A DNA stretch of 64,000 nt from Enterococcus termitis (GTDB taxonomy: Bacteria; Bacillota; Bacilli; Lactobacillales; Enterococcaceae): the NCBI RefSeq assembly GCF_001730305.1, contig NZ_MIJY01000001.1, positions 310,001 to 374,000 on the forward strand. Direction: 5' to 3'. Under the pieces are notes generated by a model that saw only the letters and a program-made list of their open reading frames with translations, was not told the DNA's origin and did no database searches. This document shows positions 44,728 through 53,926 of the stretch, in pieces. Every line of letters starts with the position of its first letter. Position 1 is the stretch's first letter. The translations under genes were made by a program, and so were the position numbers.

Positions 44728-46479
44728 ATGTCTATATTTAAAAAATTAGGTTGGTTTTTTAGGCAGGAAAAGAAAAGCTATTTTATTGGTGTCTTTTCAT
44801 TGATCATGGTGGCGCTAGTCCAACTTGTTCCGCCTAAAGTTATCGGGATCGTTGTGGATGAGATCGCGGCTAAGCAGTTAACGATCCAGCCGATATTGTT
44901 TTGGGTGGGGGTTTTATTGGCAGCAGCTTTAGCTCAATATATTTTTCGTTATATTTGGCGGATGCATATTTGGGGAAGTGCAGCCCGACTGGAAAAGAAT
45001 TTAAGACGGCAATTATTTCATCACTTTACAAAAATGGATACGGTTTTTTATCAGAATCATCGTACCGGAGATTTAATGGCTCATGCAACGAATGATTTAA
45101 ATGCGATTCAAAACGTTGCTGGAGCGGGAATATTAACATTCGCAGATTCATTGATCACAGGTGGCGCAACGATTGTTGCGATGATCTTGTTTGTTGATTG
45201 GCGTTTAACGCTGATTGCATTGATACCGCTACCTTTATTGGCGGTAACTTCAAGAGTCTTAGGCTCAAAATTGCACGATGCTTTCCGTGATTCACAGGCA
45301 GCGTTTTCAACGATCAATGATAAAACACAAGAAAGCATTACCGGTATGAAGGTCATCAAAACTTTTGGGCAGGAAAAAGAAGATATTCAGGATTTTACTG
45401 AAAAAATCGATGATGCGATCGTGAAAAATAAACGAGTAAACTTTTTAGATGCGTTATTTGATCCGTTTATCACATTGATTATAGGGATTTCCTATGTGTT
45501 GACGATTATTATCGGTGGACGTTTTATTATGGCAGGAACGATTACGATCGGACAGCTGATTTCTTTTATCAGCTATATTGGTATGTTGGTTTGGCCGATG
45601 TTTGCAATTGGTCGTTTATTTAACGTTTTGGAGCGAGGAAATGCTAGTTATGATCGAGTCAACGAACTTCTTCATCAGAAAACTCATATCATAGAGAGAA
45701 AAGACGCGATCCAAAAACCAGCCAAAGGTCAATTGTCGATCGAGGTAGCTGCATTTACTTATCCGAAAGACAAAGAAACTACCTTAGAGCAAATCAAATT
45801 TGCACTTAATGAAGGGGAAACTCTGGGAATCGTTGGTAAAACTGGTGCGGGGAAAACAACGATCCTCAAACTGTTGATGCGGGAATATGATCAATATCAA
45901 GGTCAGATAATGTTTGGTGGACATAATATCAAAGACTATTCATTGGATGCGTTAATGCATTCCATTGGTTATGTACCGCAGGATCATTTCCTATTTTCGA
46001 TGACGATTCGTGAGAATATTCGTTTTGCAAATCCAGATTTCACAGAAGCACAGGTGGAACAAGCGGCGGAAATGGCGTTTATCAATAATGAGATCAAAGC
46101 CTTTCCTAAGGGCTACGATACGCTTGTAGGAGAACGAGGCGTATCATTATCAGGTGGACAAAAACAACGGATCTCGATTGCCAGAGCATTGATCGTTGAT
46201 CCTGAATTATTGATTTTAGATGATGCGTTATCTGCTGTGGATGCGAAGACAGAAGAAGCGATTCTTTCAAATCTAAAAGAAGCCCGCAAAGAGAAAACAA
46301 CGATCATTGCTGCTCATCGTTTAAGCAGTGTAATGCATGCCAAAGAGATCATTGTTTTAGAAGAAGGAAAAATCGTTGAACGTGGTACTCATCAGGAGTT
46401 ACTGCACTTGGCTGGATGGTACAAACGAATGTGGGATAAGCAGCAATTAGAAGCGAAAATCGAAGGGAGTGATGCGTAA
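44728..46479 (+). CDS. Heterodimeric ABC exporter subunit with degenerate Walker B
   Basis: 583 residues from the ATG at 44728 (AGAGGAG 7 bases upstream). The ATG at 44722 is too close to that site. Six membrane helices in the first 320 residues, then the nucleotide-binding domain with Walker A GKTGAGKTT, signature LSGGQKQRIS and Walker B LLILDDALSAVD. The catalytic Glu is replaced by Asp, as in the degenerate half of LmrCD/BmrCD-type multidrug exporters. It pairs with the next gene. Confidence 0.93.
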   Translation: MSIFKKLGWFFRQEKKSYFIGVFSLIMVALVQLVPPKVIGIVVDEIAAKQLTIQPILFWVGVLLAAALAQYIFRYIWRMHIWGSAARLEKNLRRQLFHHFTKMDTVFYQNHRTGDLMAHATNDLNAIQNVAGAGILTFADSLITGGATIVAMILFVDWRLTLIALIPLPLLAVTSRVLGSKLHDAFRDSQAAFSTINDKTQESITGMKVIKTFGQEKEDIQDFTEKIDDAIVKNKRVNFLDALFDPFITLIIGISYVLTIIIGGRFIMAGTITIGQLISFISYIGMLVWPMFAIGRLFNVLERGNASYDRVNELLHQKTHIIERKDAIQKPAKGQLSIEVAAFTYPKDKETTLEQIKFALNEGETLGIVGKTGAGKTTILKLLMREYDQYQGQIMFGGHNIKDYSLDALMHSIGYVPQDHFLFSMTIRENIRFANPDFTEAQVEQAAEMAFINNEIKAFPKGYDTLVGERGVSLSGGQKQRISIARALIVDPELLILDDALSAVDAKTEEAILSNLKEARKEKTTIIAAHRLSSVMHAKEIIVLEEGKIVERGTHQELLHLAGWYKRMWDKQQLEAKIEGSDA

Positions 46480-48263
46480 TGGAAGAAAAATATGAATCTG
46501 AATGGACGAAATCAGTACCACTAAAAGAACAAGTCACTATTGTCAAGCGGCTGCTTAGGTTTGCGAAACCATTTCGTTGGACATTTTTATCGGCTATCTT
46601 CTTTGCGCTGATTCTTTCGATTATCAATATTATCCTTCCAAGAATTATTCAAATGTTCATGGATGATTATTTAACGCCAAAAACGGCAACGAATCAAGTG
46701 ATTTTCTTTTTTGCTGGGCTCTATCTATTTGGTGTGATCGTAAAAAGCGTGATTTGGTTTTTTCAATGGTTTTTATATTCTTTGGCGTCATTAAAGACGT
46801 ATCAGTATATTCGAGTGAAGCTGTTTGAAAAGCTGCAGACCTTGGGGATGCGCTATTTTGATCAAACGCCAGCAGGCTCGATCGTTTCGCGTGTCACAAA
46901 TGATACCGAAACGTTGTTTGAATTTTGGTATGTATTTTTGATGGTGCTGACAGGTCTGTTTGCAGTTGTTTCCTCCTTTATAGCAATGTTTCAGATCAAT
47001 GGAAAAATTGCGCTATATAATTTGCTTTTTTTACCTATTTTGTTGATCGTTATTTGGTACTATCAGAAATTTAGTTCTAGAATTTATCGGAGTATGCGAG
47101 AAAAACTGAGCCAGCTGAATACGAAATTAAATGAATATATTTCAGGAATGCAGATCATTCAGCAGTTTCGACAAGAGCAGCGGTTAGAAACAGAATTTGA
47201 AGAGACAAATAATAACTATTTGCGTACACGCTTTTCGATGATCCGCACGAATTCGTTATTATTGGGACCGATCATCAATTTCTTATATACATTGGCAATT
47301 GCTCTGTCTTTAACACTTTTTGGGTATGATGCACTGCATTCACCAGTAGAAGTTGGCTTGATTTATGCCTTTGTTACGTATGTACAAGCATTTTTCAATC
47401 CGATGACACAAATGATGGATTTTTTAAGTGTCTTTACGGATGGCATGGTTGCTGGTAGTCGGATTCTCAAAATTTTTGATAATCAAGAATTGACACCACA
47501 GCAAAATGCTGATGCAGATGCGGAGATCACCGAAGGAAAAATCGAGTTTCGAAATGTCAGTTTTTCTTATGATGGTAAAAATAATGTGTTGAATCACATC
47601 AGTTTTATCGCCTATCCAGGAGAAACTGTGGCTTTAATTGGCCACACTGGAAGTGGAAAAAGCTCGATCATTAATGTGTTGATGCGTTTTTATGAATTTT
47701 ATGAAGGTGAAATTTTGATTGATGATCGTGATATTCGCGAGTATCCACTACCAGAATTACGTAAAAAATTAGGACTGGTTTTACAAGATGCGTTTATGTT
47801 TTATGGAGATATCGCTGGAAATATTCGGATGTTGGACCCTAGTATCACGGATGAGCAAATCGAAGCTGCAGCAACTTTTGTTCAGGCGGATAAGTTTATC
47901 GAAACCTTACCGAATAAGTATCATGCTAAGGTGATTGAACGTGGTGCAAGTTATTCTAGTGGGCAGCGTCAGCTCATTTCATTTGCACGAACCATGGTTA
48001 CAAATCCTAAAATCCTTGTATTGGATGAAGCGACAGCAAACATCGATACAGAAACAGAAGGATTGATCCAAGAAGGATTAGCAAATATGCGTCAAGGAAG
48101 AACAACGATCGCAATTGCGCACCGTTTATCAACGATTCGCGATGCTAATCTAATTCTAGTTTTGGATAAAGGCAGAATCGTAGAACGAGGCAATCATGAA
48201 CAATTATTAGCGAAAAATGGTCTTTATGCGGATATGTATCAATTACAAAATAGTGAAGGCTAA
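46479..48263 (+). CDS. Heterodimeric ABC exporter subunit with full Walker B
   Basis: 594 residues. Six membrane helices, Walker A GHTGSGKSS, signature degenerate SSGQRQLISF, and Walker B ILVLDEATANID with the catalytic Glu intact, H-loop AHRLS. The degenerate signature complements the degenerate Walker B of the partner, so one site is structural and one hydrolyses ATP. Its ATG overlaps the preceding stop by one base. Likely a drug or lipid exporter of the LmrCD/BmrCD class. Confidence 0.93.
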   Translation: MEEKYESEWTKSVPLKEQVTIVKRLLRFAKPFRWTFLSAIFFALILSIINIILPRIIQMFMDDYLTPKTATNQVIFFFAGLYLFGVIVKSVIWFFQWFLYSLASLKTYQYIRVKLFEKLQTLGMRYFDQTPAGSIVSRVTNDTETLFEFWYVFLMVLTGLFAVVSSFIAMFQINGKIALYNLLFLPILLIVIWYYQKFSSRIYRSMREKLSQLNTKLNEYISGMQIIQQFRQEQRLETEFEETNNNYLRTRFSMIRTNSLLLGPIINFLYTLAIALSLTLFGYDALHSPVEVGLIYAFVTYVQAFFNPMTQMMDFLSVFTDGMVAGSRILKIFDNQELTPQQNADADAEITEGKIEFRNVSFSYDGKNNVLNHISFIAYPGETVALIGHTGSGKSSIINVLMRFYEFYEGEILIDDRDIREYPLPELRKKLGLVLQDAFMFYGDIAGNIRMLDPSITDEQIEAAATFVQADKFIETLPNKYHAKVIERGASYSSGQRQLISFARTMVTNPKILVLDEATANIDTETEGLIQEGLANMRQGRTTIAIAHRLSTIRDANLILVLDKGRIVERGNHEQLLAKNGLYADMYQLQNSEG

Positions 48264-48270
48264 CTTGAGT

Positions 48271-48321
48271 AACAAAGTGAGGATAAACGGAACATTTACG
48301 TTGTCCTCGCTTTGTTTTTTT
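48271..48321 (+). terminator. Terminator after the ABC exporter pair
   Basis: AACAAAGTGAGGATAA pairs with TTGTCCTCGCTTTGTT, followed by a T run. Confidence 0.85.
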
Positions 48322-48367
48322 ACTTTGAATAATACTTGAATCAACAGTTTAAAGACTTAAAGAAGCA

Positions 48368-48376
48368 TGCTATAAT
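48368..48376 (+). promoter_or_regulatory. Extended -10 promoter of trxB
   Basis: TGCTATAAT with a weak -35 TTTAAA 17 bases upstream. The 125-base leader contains an AGATAGAC/GTCTATCT hairpin (48436-48455). Confidence 0.6.
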
Positions 48377-48502
48377 TAAAAACGTTAGTGACTAATAATT
48401 CTGTCATGGAAAACCAAGATCATGGTTGGGCAGAAAGATAGACAATCGTCTATCTAAGTAGTAAAGTAAATGTACTTGAAAAATTCGGAGGTTGAAAGAC
48501 TT

Positions 48503-49435
48503 ATGTATGATGTAATTATAATTGGAGCAGGACCAGCTGGAATGACCGCAGCATTGTACGCGTCTCGTTCTAATCTATCTGTATTGATGATTGAACGCGG
48601 AGCACCAGGTGGACAGATGAACAATACCGCAGAAGTAGAAAACTATCCAGGTTTTGATTCGATCATGGGACCTGAATTAGCTTATAAGATGTACGAAAAT
48701 GTCGAAAAATTCGGTACTGAAAATGCATATGGTATCGTGATGGATATTAAAGATCAGGGTGCTTATAAAGAAGTCATTTGTGACGATAAAACGTATCAAG
48801 CAAAAACGGTGATCATTGCTACAGGATGTGAACACCGTAAATTAGGTGTCAAAGGAGAAGAAGAATTTGCTGGACGTGGCGTTTCTTATTGTGCAGTGTG
48901 TGATGGCGCATTTTTCCGCAATAAAAAATTGCTAGTGATTGGCGGCGGTGATTCAGCTGTTGAAGAAGCAATTTATTTAACGCAATTCGCATCAGAAGTG
49001 GTCATTGTTCATCGTCGTGATGAATTACGTGCACAAAAAATTATTCAAGATCGTGCGTTTGCTAATGAAAAGATTTCTTTTGAGTGGAATACAGTATTAG
49101 AAGAAATCGTTGGCAATGATATGGTCGTGACTGGCGGACAATTGAGAAATGTCTTAACGGACGAAGTAAAAACGATTGATGCAGACGGCGTTTTTATCTA
49201 TGTAGGACTTGACCCGTTGACAGAACCATTCAAAAAAGCTGGACTTACAAATGCGGAAGGCTGGATCGAAACGGATCAAGACATGAAAACAAACATGCCT
49301 GGCGTTTTTGCAATCGGTGATGTTCGTGAAAAAACATTACGTCAAATCACCACAGCAGTTGGTGAAGGCGGAATTGCCGGACAACAAGTATACAAATATA
49401 TTGAAGATCTGGCAGAAGTTGAAGAAGTAAAATAG
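48503..49435 (+). CDS. trxB: Thioredoxin reductase
   Basis: 310 residues from the ATG at 48503 (GGAGGTTG upstream). FAD motif GAGPAGMTAA at 8-17, redox-active CAVC at 130-133, NADPH motif GGGDSAVEEA near 146 and the C-terminal FAIGDVR FAD motif. It keeps thioredoxin reduced for ribonucleotide reductase and thiol repair. Single-gene unit. Confidence 0.96.
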   Translation: MYDVIIIGAGPAGMTAALYASRSNLSVLMIERGAPGGQMNNTAEVENYPGFDSIMGPELAYKMYENVEKFGTENAYGIVMDIKDQGAYKEVICDDKTYQAKTVIIATGCEHRKLGVKGEEEFAGRGVSYCAVCDGAFFRNKKLLVIGGGDSAVEEAIYLTQFASEVVIVHRRDELRAQKIIQDRAFANEKISFEWNTVLEEIVGNDMVVTGGQLRNVLTDEVKTIDADGVFIYVGLDPLTEPFKKAGLTNAEGWIETDQDMKTNMPGVFAIGDVREKTLRQITTAVGEGGIAGQQVYKYIEDLAEVEEVK

Positions 49436-49512
49436 ATCATTGATAGGATCTAAGCCAAAGCATTTGAAGTTTTGGTTTAGGTCTATTTTTATCCAATAAA
49501 TGGAGGGAAATC

Positions 49513-49905
49513 ATGGGTTTAGTGCTGAAAGAAATTGAAGAAATTGTCAATAGTGAAAAAAATGCTGGTGAGTTTGCAGAGCTGATTCGAGCATTCAAAA
49601 AGCTTGGTATTGAAAAATATGATTATTTTGTAGCAGACGGATTCTATCGATATTATGATGAGGATTCAGTGATCGATAGTCAAATGAATGGTCGTCCGCA
49701 AGTTGTTGCAGCTAAAGCTTCTTTAACTGCAATCAAACACGCCGTTTTAAAAGCACAGTCGGGAAAAATAACATTTGAGGAATTTACTGAGTTGGCAGGT
49801 GCATCTGGTGTTCTTTACTGGTCTGCTGATTTGGTTGAAATGAAAGTGGAATATATCGATCAAAGTGGAAATATTCTTTTAAGCGAACCGATCCCCGAAG
49901 GATAG
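49513..49905 (+). CDS. DUF1398 family protein
   Basis: 130 residues with KKLGIEKYDYFVADGFYRYY and KITFEEFTELAGASGVLYW, the conserved parts of the DUF1398 family (YbcV-like). Some phage proteins belong to it, but most are chromosomal and of unknown function. TGGAGGG precedes the ATG. Monocistronic. Confidence 0.85.
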   Translation: MGLVLKEIEEIVNSEKNAGEFAELIRAFKKLGIEKYDYFVADGFYRYYDEDSVIDSQMNGRPQVVAAKASLTAIKHAVLKAQSGKITFEEFTELAGASGVLYWSADLVEMKVEYIDQSGNILLSEPIPEG

Positions 49906-50007
49906 ACAAAAATAAATAACTGACATTTCGCTATTTATCATTGAAATAATTTTAAACCTTCGTTAGTATGTAGATAGGAATAATTTAGAAAGGAGGGCTA
50001 GTATAAT

Positions 50008-51018
50008 ATGGCAACAATCAGAGAAGTAGCAAAAGAAGCCGGTGTCTCTTTAGGAACTGTTTCACGATATCTAAATGGGCACCAATTAAAAGAGACCAAT
50101 ATGAAGAATATCCAAGCGGCGATCGAAAAACTTGGCTATGAAGAAAATATCATCGCCAAAGGCTTAAAGAATAATAAAAGCCTGTCTATCGGTGTCGTTA
50201 TCAATACATTAACAGATGTGTTCGCAACGTCGATCGTGACCTATTTAGAATCATACTTAGAGGAAAATAATTATAGCCTGATCCTTTGTGATTATCAAAA
50301 TGATCTAAGCAAACTTGAAAAGAAACTAGAATTTTTACGTTCCAGATCAGTTGATGGGGTAGTTATTTTTCACCTAGAAGAAAAACTGGCTGTTTTGGAT
50401 AAATTTAGACAAGAAGGAACGCCGATTATCGCGGTGGATGCACCAATAACTAATTTTCAAACTGCTACTGTATTAGTCGATAACTATCAAGCGTCCTACA
50501 ACGTTGTGGAAAGACTCGCTGAATTAGGTCATAAAAAAATTGGGATCATCGCTGGAAGCCAAGACCGTTTTATTGGACGTGAACGTTTAAATGGCTATGT
50601 AGATGCGATGAAAAAGCTCGGCTTATATGAACCTTCGATCATCAAAATCGGAGATTACAAAAAGGAATCAGGCTATTTGAATGCCAAACAATTATTAGCA
50701 GAAGAGAAAATCACTGCGTTATACAGTACGAATTACTATATGACATTAGGAGCGGTGCAAGCAATTTATGAGCGTCAGTTGATTATACCAGAAGATGTGT
50801 CTGTTATTGGGTTTGATCATTTTGAATTGAGTGATATTTTGCAGCCTAAGCTGACCGTGGTCGAACAACCTGTTCAACAAATCGGAGAAACAATCGGAGC
50901 GTTATTGATTCAAAAAATCAAGCACCCTGAACAAGTTGAAAATTCAGTAATGGAGCTTCAAACAAGCCTTTTATGGCGTGATTCTATTAAAAATTTGAAA
51001 AAAGGACTTGTAAATTAA
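50008..51018 (+). CDS. LacI-family regulator of the adjacent PTS operon
   Basis: 336 residues. N-terminal helix-turn-helix IREVAKEAGVSLGTVSRYLNG at 3-23, hinge around 45-55, then a sugar-binding core with FRQEGTPIIAVDAP and GFDHFELSDILQPKLTVV near the end. It lies directly upstream of a PTS operon with two identical LacI-type palindromes, which are its likely operators. The ligand is presumably the imported sugar phosphate. Confidence 0.9.
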   Translation: MATIREVAKEAGVSLGTVSRYLNGHQLKETNMKNIQAAIEKLGYEENIIAKGLKNNKSLSIGVVINTLTDVFATSIVTYLESYLEENNYSLILCDYQNDLSKLEKKLEFLRSRSVDGVVIFHLEEKLAVLDKFRQEGTPIIAVDAPITNFQTATVLVDNYQASYNVVERLAELGHKKIGIIAGSQDRFIGRERLNGYVDAMKKLGLYEPSIIKIGDYKKESGYLNAKQLLAEEKITALYSTNYYMTLGAVQAIYERQLIIPEDVSVIGFDHFELSDILQPKLTVVEQPVQQIGETIGALLIQKIKHPEQVENSVMELQTSLLWRDSIKNLKKGLVN

Positions 51019-51062
51019 GCGTTTGCATATTATAATTACATCATAAAATTGAAACGGTTCAA
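51008..51062 (+). promoter_or_regulatory. Promoter and operator O1 of the PTS-glycosidase operon
   Basis: TTGTAA (51008-51013), 17-bp spacer, TATAAT (51031-51036), overlapping the 3' end of the regulator gene. The 14-bp palindrome TTGAAACGGTTCAA (51049-51062) lies at the expected transcript start, where a bound repressor would block initiation. Confidence 0.75.
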
Positions 51063-51082
51063 AAATAAGAGGAGGATATTTT

Positions 51083-51397
51083 ATGAAAGTATTATTAGCG
51101 TGCGGCGGCGGGATGAGTTCTTCAATTTTAGCGGAAAACTTAGTAGCAGAGGCAAAGAAAAATGGCGATGAAGATTTTTACATGGAAGCAACAGGCACAG
51201 AATCAGTTGGACTTAAAATGCAGCAGGAAAACTGGGATGCACTGCTTTTAGCGCCGCAAGTCAGTTTTAGAAAAGCATATTTACAACAAGAAGCAGATGC
51301 TAAAGGAATTCCCTTAATTCCAATTGAAGGCGTTTTATATACACCTATGGGAATTCCAGATCTATATCGTTTGATCAAAGAAACAGTAGGAAAATAA
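51083..51397 (+). CDS. PTS lactose/cellobiose-family IIB component
   Basis: 104 residues. Phosphocysteine C7 in LLACGGGMSSSIL. The LLLAPQVSFR motif is present. It phosphorylates the sugar bound to IIC, receiving phosphate from the IIA encoded later in the operon. GAGGAGG precedes the ATG. First gene of the operon. Confidence 0.92.
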   Translation: MKVLLACGGGMSSSILAENLVAEAKKNGDEDFYMEATGTESVGLKMQQENWDALLLAPQVSFRKAYLQQEADAKGIPLIPIEGVLYTPMGIPDLYRLIKETVGK

Positions 51398-51431
51398 AAG
51401 AGTAAATGACTTTTATTTTCTTACACTAAAA

Positions 51432-51445
51432 TTGAAACGGTTCAA
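51432..51445 (+). promoter_or_regulatory. Operator O2 between IIB and IIC genes
   Basis: TTGAAACGGTTCAA, identical to O1 and within an identical 22-base context. Spacing to O1 is 383 bp, which would allow repressor looping. It could also serve an internal promoter, but none is plain. Confidence 0.7.
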
Positions 51446-51464
51446 AAAACGAGAGGAGAAAAAA

Positions 51465-52805
51465 ATGAATACAAAAGCAAGTAAGTTTAACTTTAACAAA
51501 GTAGTTGAAGTCATGGGGAATATTGCTAATAATCGTTATTTGACAGCTGTCAGAAATGGAATGAGCGTAATCATTCCTGTGACGATCATTGGTTCAGTAT
51601 TTATTATTATGCTGAATTTACCAATTGATGCGTGGAAAGATTTTATTGCACCCTATGCGGAGAATCTAAAAATCCCAATGATCTTTACGATGGATTTCAT
51701 GTCCGTTTATGTATGTATCGGAATCGCTTCTAGTTTATGTGAAGATTATAAGCTAGATAAAGTGTCAACAAGTGTACTGGCTGTTTTAGCATTTTTAATC
51801 GCAGCGATCACACCAGGAACGATTGATGCAGATGTTGCAGAAAAAGCTGGATTGACTATCAGTGGAACGGTTCTACCGATGGGGAACTTTGGTGCGGGTG
51901 GCTTATTTACAGCTATTATTATTTCGATTTTTACAGTAGAAGTTGTTCGTTTTTGTGTAAAAAGAAACATGGTTATCAAGATGCCTCATGGAGTACCCAC
52001 ATCTGTAATCAATTCATTCGCGGCACTGATTCCAGGAGCACTCGTAATTGTAACCGCTTGGGTGATCAAAGTTGGACTTAATTTTGATATTAACAGTGCA
52101 TTGCAATGGGTCTTTTCACCGATCCGTTACTTTGCAGGAGACAATGTTTTATCTGTAATCGTACCGATTTTGTTGATTACGATCGTTTGGATTTTTGGGA
52201 TTCATGGAATGATCATTGCCACACCGATCTTGTATCCTTTCTGGTATGAAAATTTGAATGCCAATATCAATGCGGCAGCAGCTGGAACTGCGATTCCACA
52301 TTTTATGACCGAGCAGTTTTTCCAATGGTTCATTTGGATAGGCGGCGCAGGAGCGACGCTATCTTTAGCCTTTTTGATGGCCTTTTTCGGAAAATCGGAG
52401 TTTTGTAAGAAGATGGGGAAATTTACCTTAGTACCTGGTATTTTTAATATTAATGAACCGTTGATTTTTGGTGTACCGATCGTTATGAATCCATTCTTTG
52501 CGATTCCGTTTATCGCAGCGCCAGTCGTCATGGGGATCATCACATATTTAGCTATGGGTGTCTTTCATTTAGTCAATTATCCGATTGCTATTGCTCCGTG
52601 GACACTTCCGGCTCCAATCGGCGCAATGATGGCGACAGGACTTGATTGGCGGGCTGCGGTATTGGCAATCGTCAATATTGTTGTTGCAGGCTTCATTTAC
52701 TTACCATTTTTTAAAGCGTTCGATAAAAGTATGGTAGAAAAAGAAATCGAAGCTAAAAGACAAGAAGAAGCAGTAGTCGAAGAAAAAACAGCAATACAAG
52801 CATAA
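51465..52805 (+). CDS. PTS lactose/cellobiose-family IIC permease
   Basis: 446 residues from the ATG at 51465 with GAGAGGAG upstream. About ten hydrophobic segments and the EIIC-Lac signature GIFNINEPLIFGVPIVMNP around 335-353, whose Glu is part of the sugar-binding site. It imports and hands over a disaccharide or amino-sugar glycoside. A polar C-terminal tail follows. Confidence 0.92.
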   Translation: MNTKASKFNFNKVVEVMGNIANNRYLTAVRNGMSVIIPVTIIGSVFIIMLNLPIDAWKDFIAPYAENLKIPMIFTMDFMSVYVCIGIASSLCEDYKLDKVSTSVLAVLAFLIAAITPGTIDADVAEKAGLTISGTVLPMGNFGAGGLFTAIIISIFTVEVVRFCVKRNMVIKMPHGVPTSVINSFAALIPGALVIVTAWVIKVGLNFDINSALQWVFSPIRYFAGDNVLSVIVPILLITIVWIFGIHGMIIATPILYPFWYENLNANINAAAAGTAIPHFMTEQFFQWFIWIGGAGATLSLAFLMAFFGKSEFCKKMGKFTLVPGIFNINEPLIFGVPIVMNPFFAIPFIAAPVVMGIITYLAMGVFHLVNYPIAIAPWTLPAPIGAMMATGLDWRAAVLAIVNIVVAGFIYLPFFKAFDKSMVEKEIEAKRQEEAVVEEKTAIQA

Positions 52806-52825
52806 TAGAGAAAGCAGGAATGATC

Positions 52826-53926
52826 ATGTTAGGAATTTCAATTTATCCGTACAAAGAGAAGCAGGAAGAAACGCTGGCATATATTGATTTGGCAGCAAAA
52901 TATGGCTTCGGTCGTGTGTTTACCAATCTTTTGATGATTGAAAAAGGACAGGAAGACAGTGTGATCGATTCGCTGAGAACGGCGATCCAGCATGCGAGAA
53001 GTTATCAAATGGAAGTCATTTTGGACTTAAATCCAGCTGTTTTCGATCAGTTGAGCATCAGTTATCATGATCTTTCTTTCTTTAAGGAAATGGGTGCAAC
53101 AGGTATTCGTTTAGATTCCAGTTTTGATGGGTTGGTAGAATCCTTGATTACCTTTGATCAAACGGATTTAGACTTAGAAGTCAATATTAGTAATGATACG
53201 TATTATCTGGAAAATGTTCTTTCTTACCAACCCAACAAGAAGCGAATCATCGGCTGTCATAATTTTTATCCGCAGCGTTTTACCGGCTTAGATTATGATT
53301 ATTTCATTAAATGTTCAGAAAAATATAAAGCATTGGGTTTAAGAACGGCTGCCTTTGTTAATTCTCATGAAGCAAAACACGGACCACATCCATATACAGA
53401 TGGATTGTGTACACTTGAATCTCATCGAGATCTATCGATCGTGCTGCAAGCCAAACACTTTATTGCGACAGGCTTGATCGATGATATCATTGTGGCAAAT
53501 GCGTTTGCTTCTGAAGCAGAGTTAAAAGCGCTGAGCCAATTATTGACAAATCAGTTGCAATTTGATGTTGTTTTTGCTGAAGGAACGACAGAACTTGAGA
53601 AGGATGTTGTGTTAAACCATCAGCATTTTAACCGTGGCGATATCAATAGTTACAGTATTCGTTCGACCTTTGTTAAGCTGGAATATCAAACAAGTGACAT
53701 ACCAGCAAATAATACAGCTGAACAAGTTGTTTTGGGCGATATTACGATCGGTAATAATTCATTTGGACAATATAAAGGTGAGTTGAATATCGTCAAGCAA
53801 ACTATGCCAAATCAACGTGGTGAAAAAAATGTTGTTGCTAAAATTAGCTCAGACGAACTCTTTTTGCTTCCGTATATCAAACCGTGGTCAAAATTTCAAT
53901 TTCGGGAGGCAAATAGTAATGAGTAA
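52826..53926 (+). CDS. DUF871 / MupG-family 6-phosphoglycosidase
   Basis: 366 residues. The ATG at 52826 is placed best for the GCAGGA site. An ATG at 52820 would add two residues. TIM barrel N-terminal (1-240), with RVFTNLL, GIRLDSSF, GCHNFYPQRFTGL and the FxxSHExKHGP segment, then a beta-barrel domain with HFNRGDINSYSIRST. The characterised relative MupG cleaves MurNAc 6-phosphate-GlcNAc (GH170). Here no murQ or murP is nearby, so the substrate may be another 6-phospho-disaccharide produced by the PTS. Confidence 0.85.
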   Translation: MLGISIYPYKEKQEETLAYIDLAAKYGFGRVFTNLLMIEKGQEDSVIDSLRTAIQHARSYQMEVILDLNPAVFDQLSISYHDLSFFKEMGATGIRLDSSFDGLVESLITFDQTDLDLEVNISNDTYYLENVLSYQPNKKRIIGCHNFYPQRFTGLDYDYFIKCSEKYKALGLRTAAFVNSHEAKHGPHPYTDGLCTLESHRDLSIVLQAKHFIATGLIDDIIVANAFASEAELKALSQLLTNQLQFDVVFAEGTTELEKDVVLNHQHFNRGDINSYSIRSTFVKLEYQTSDIPANNTAEQVVLGDITIGNNSFGQYKGELNIVKQTMPNQRGEKNVVAKISSDELFLLPYIKPWSKFQFREANSNE

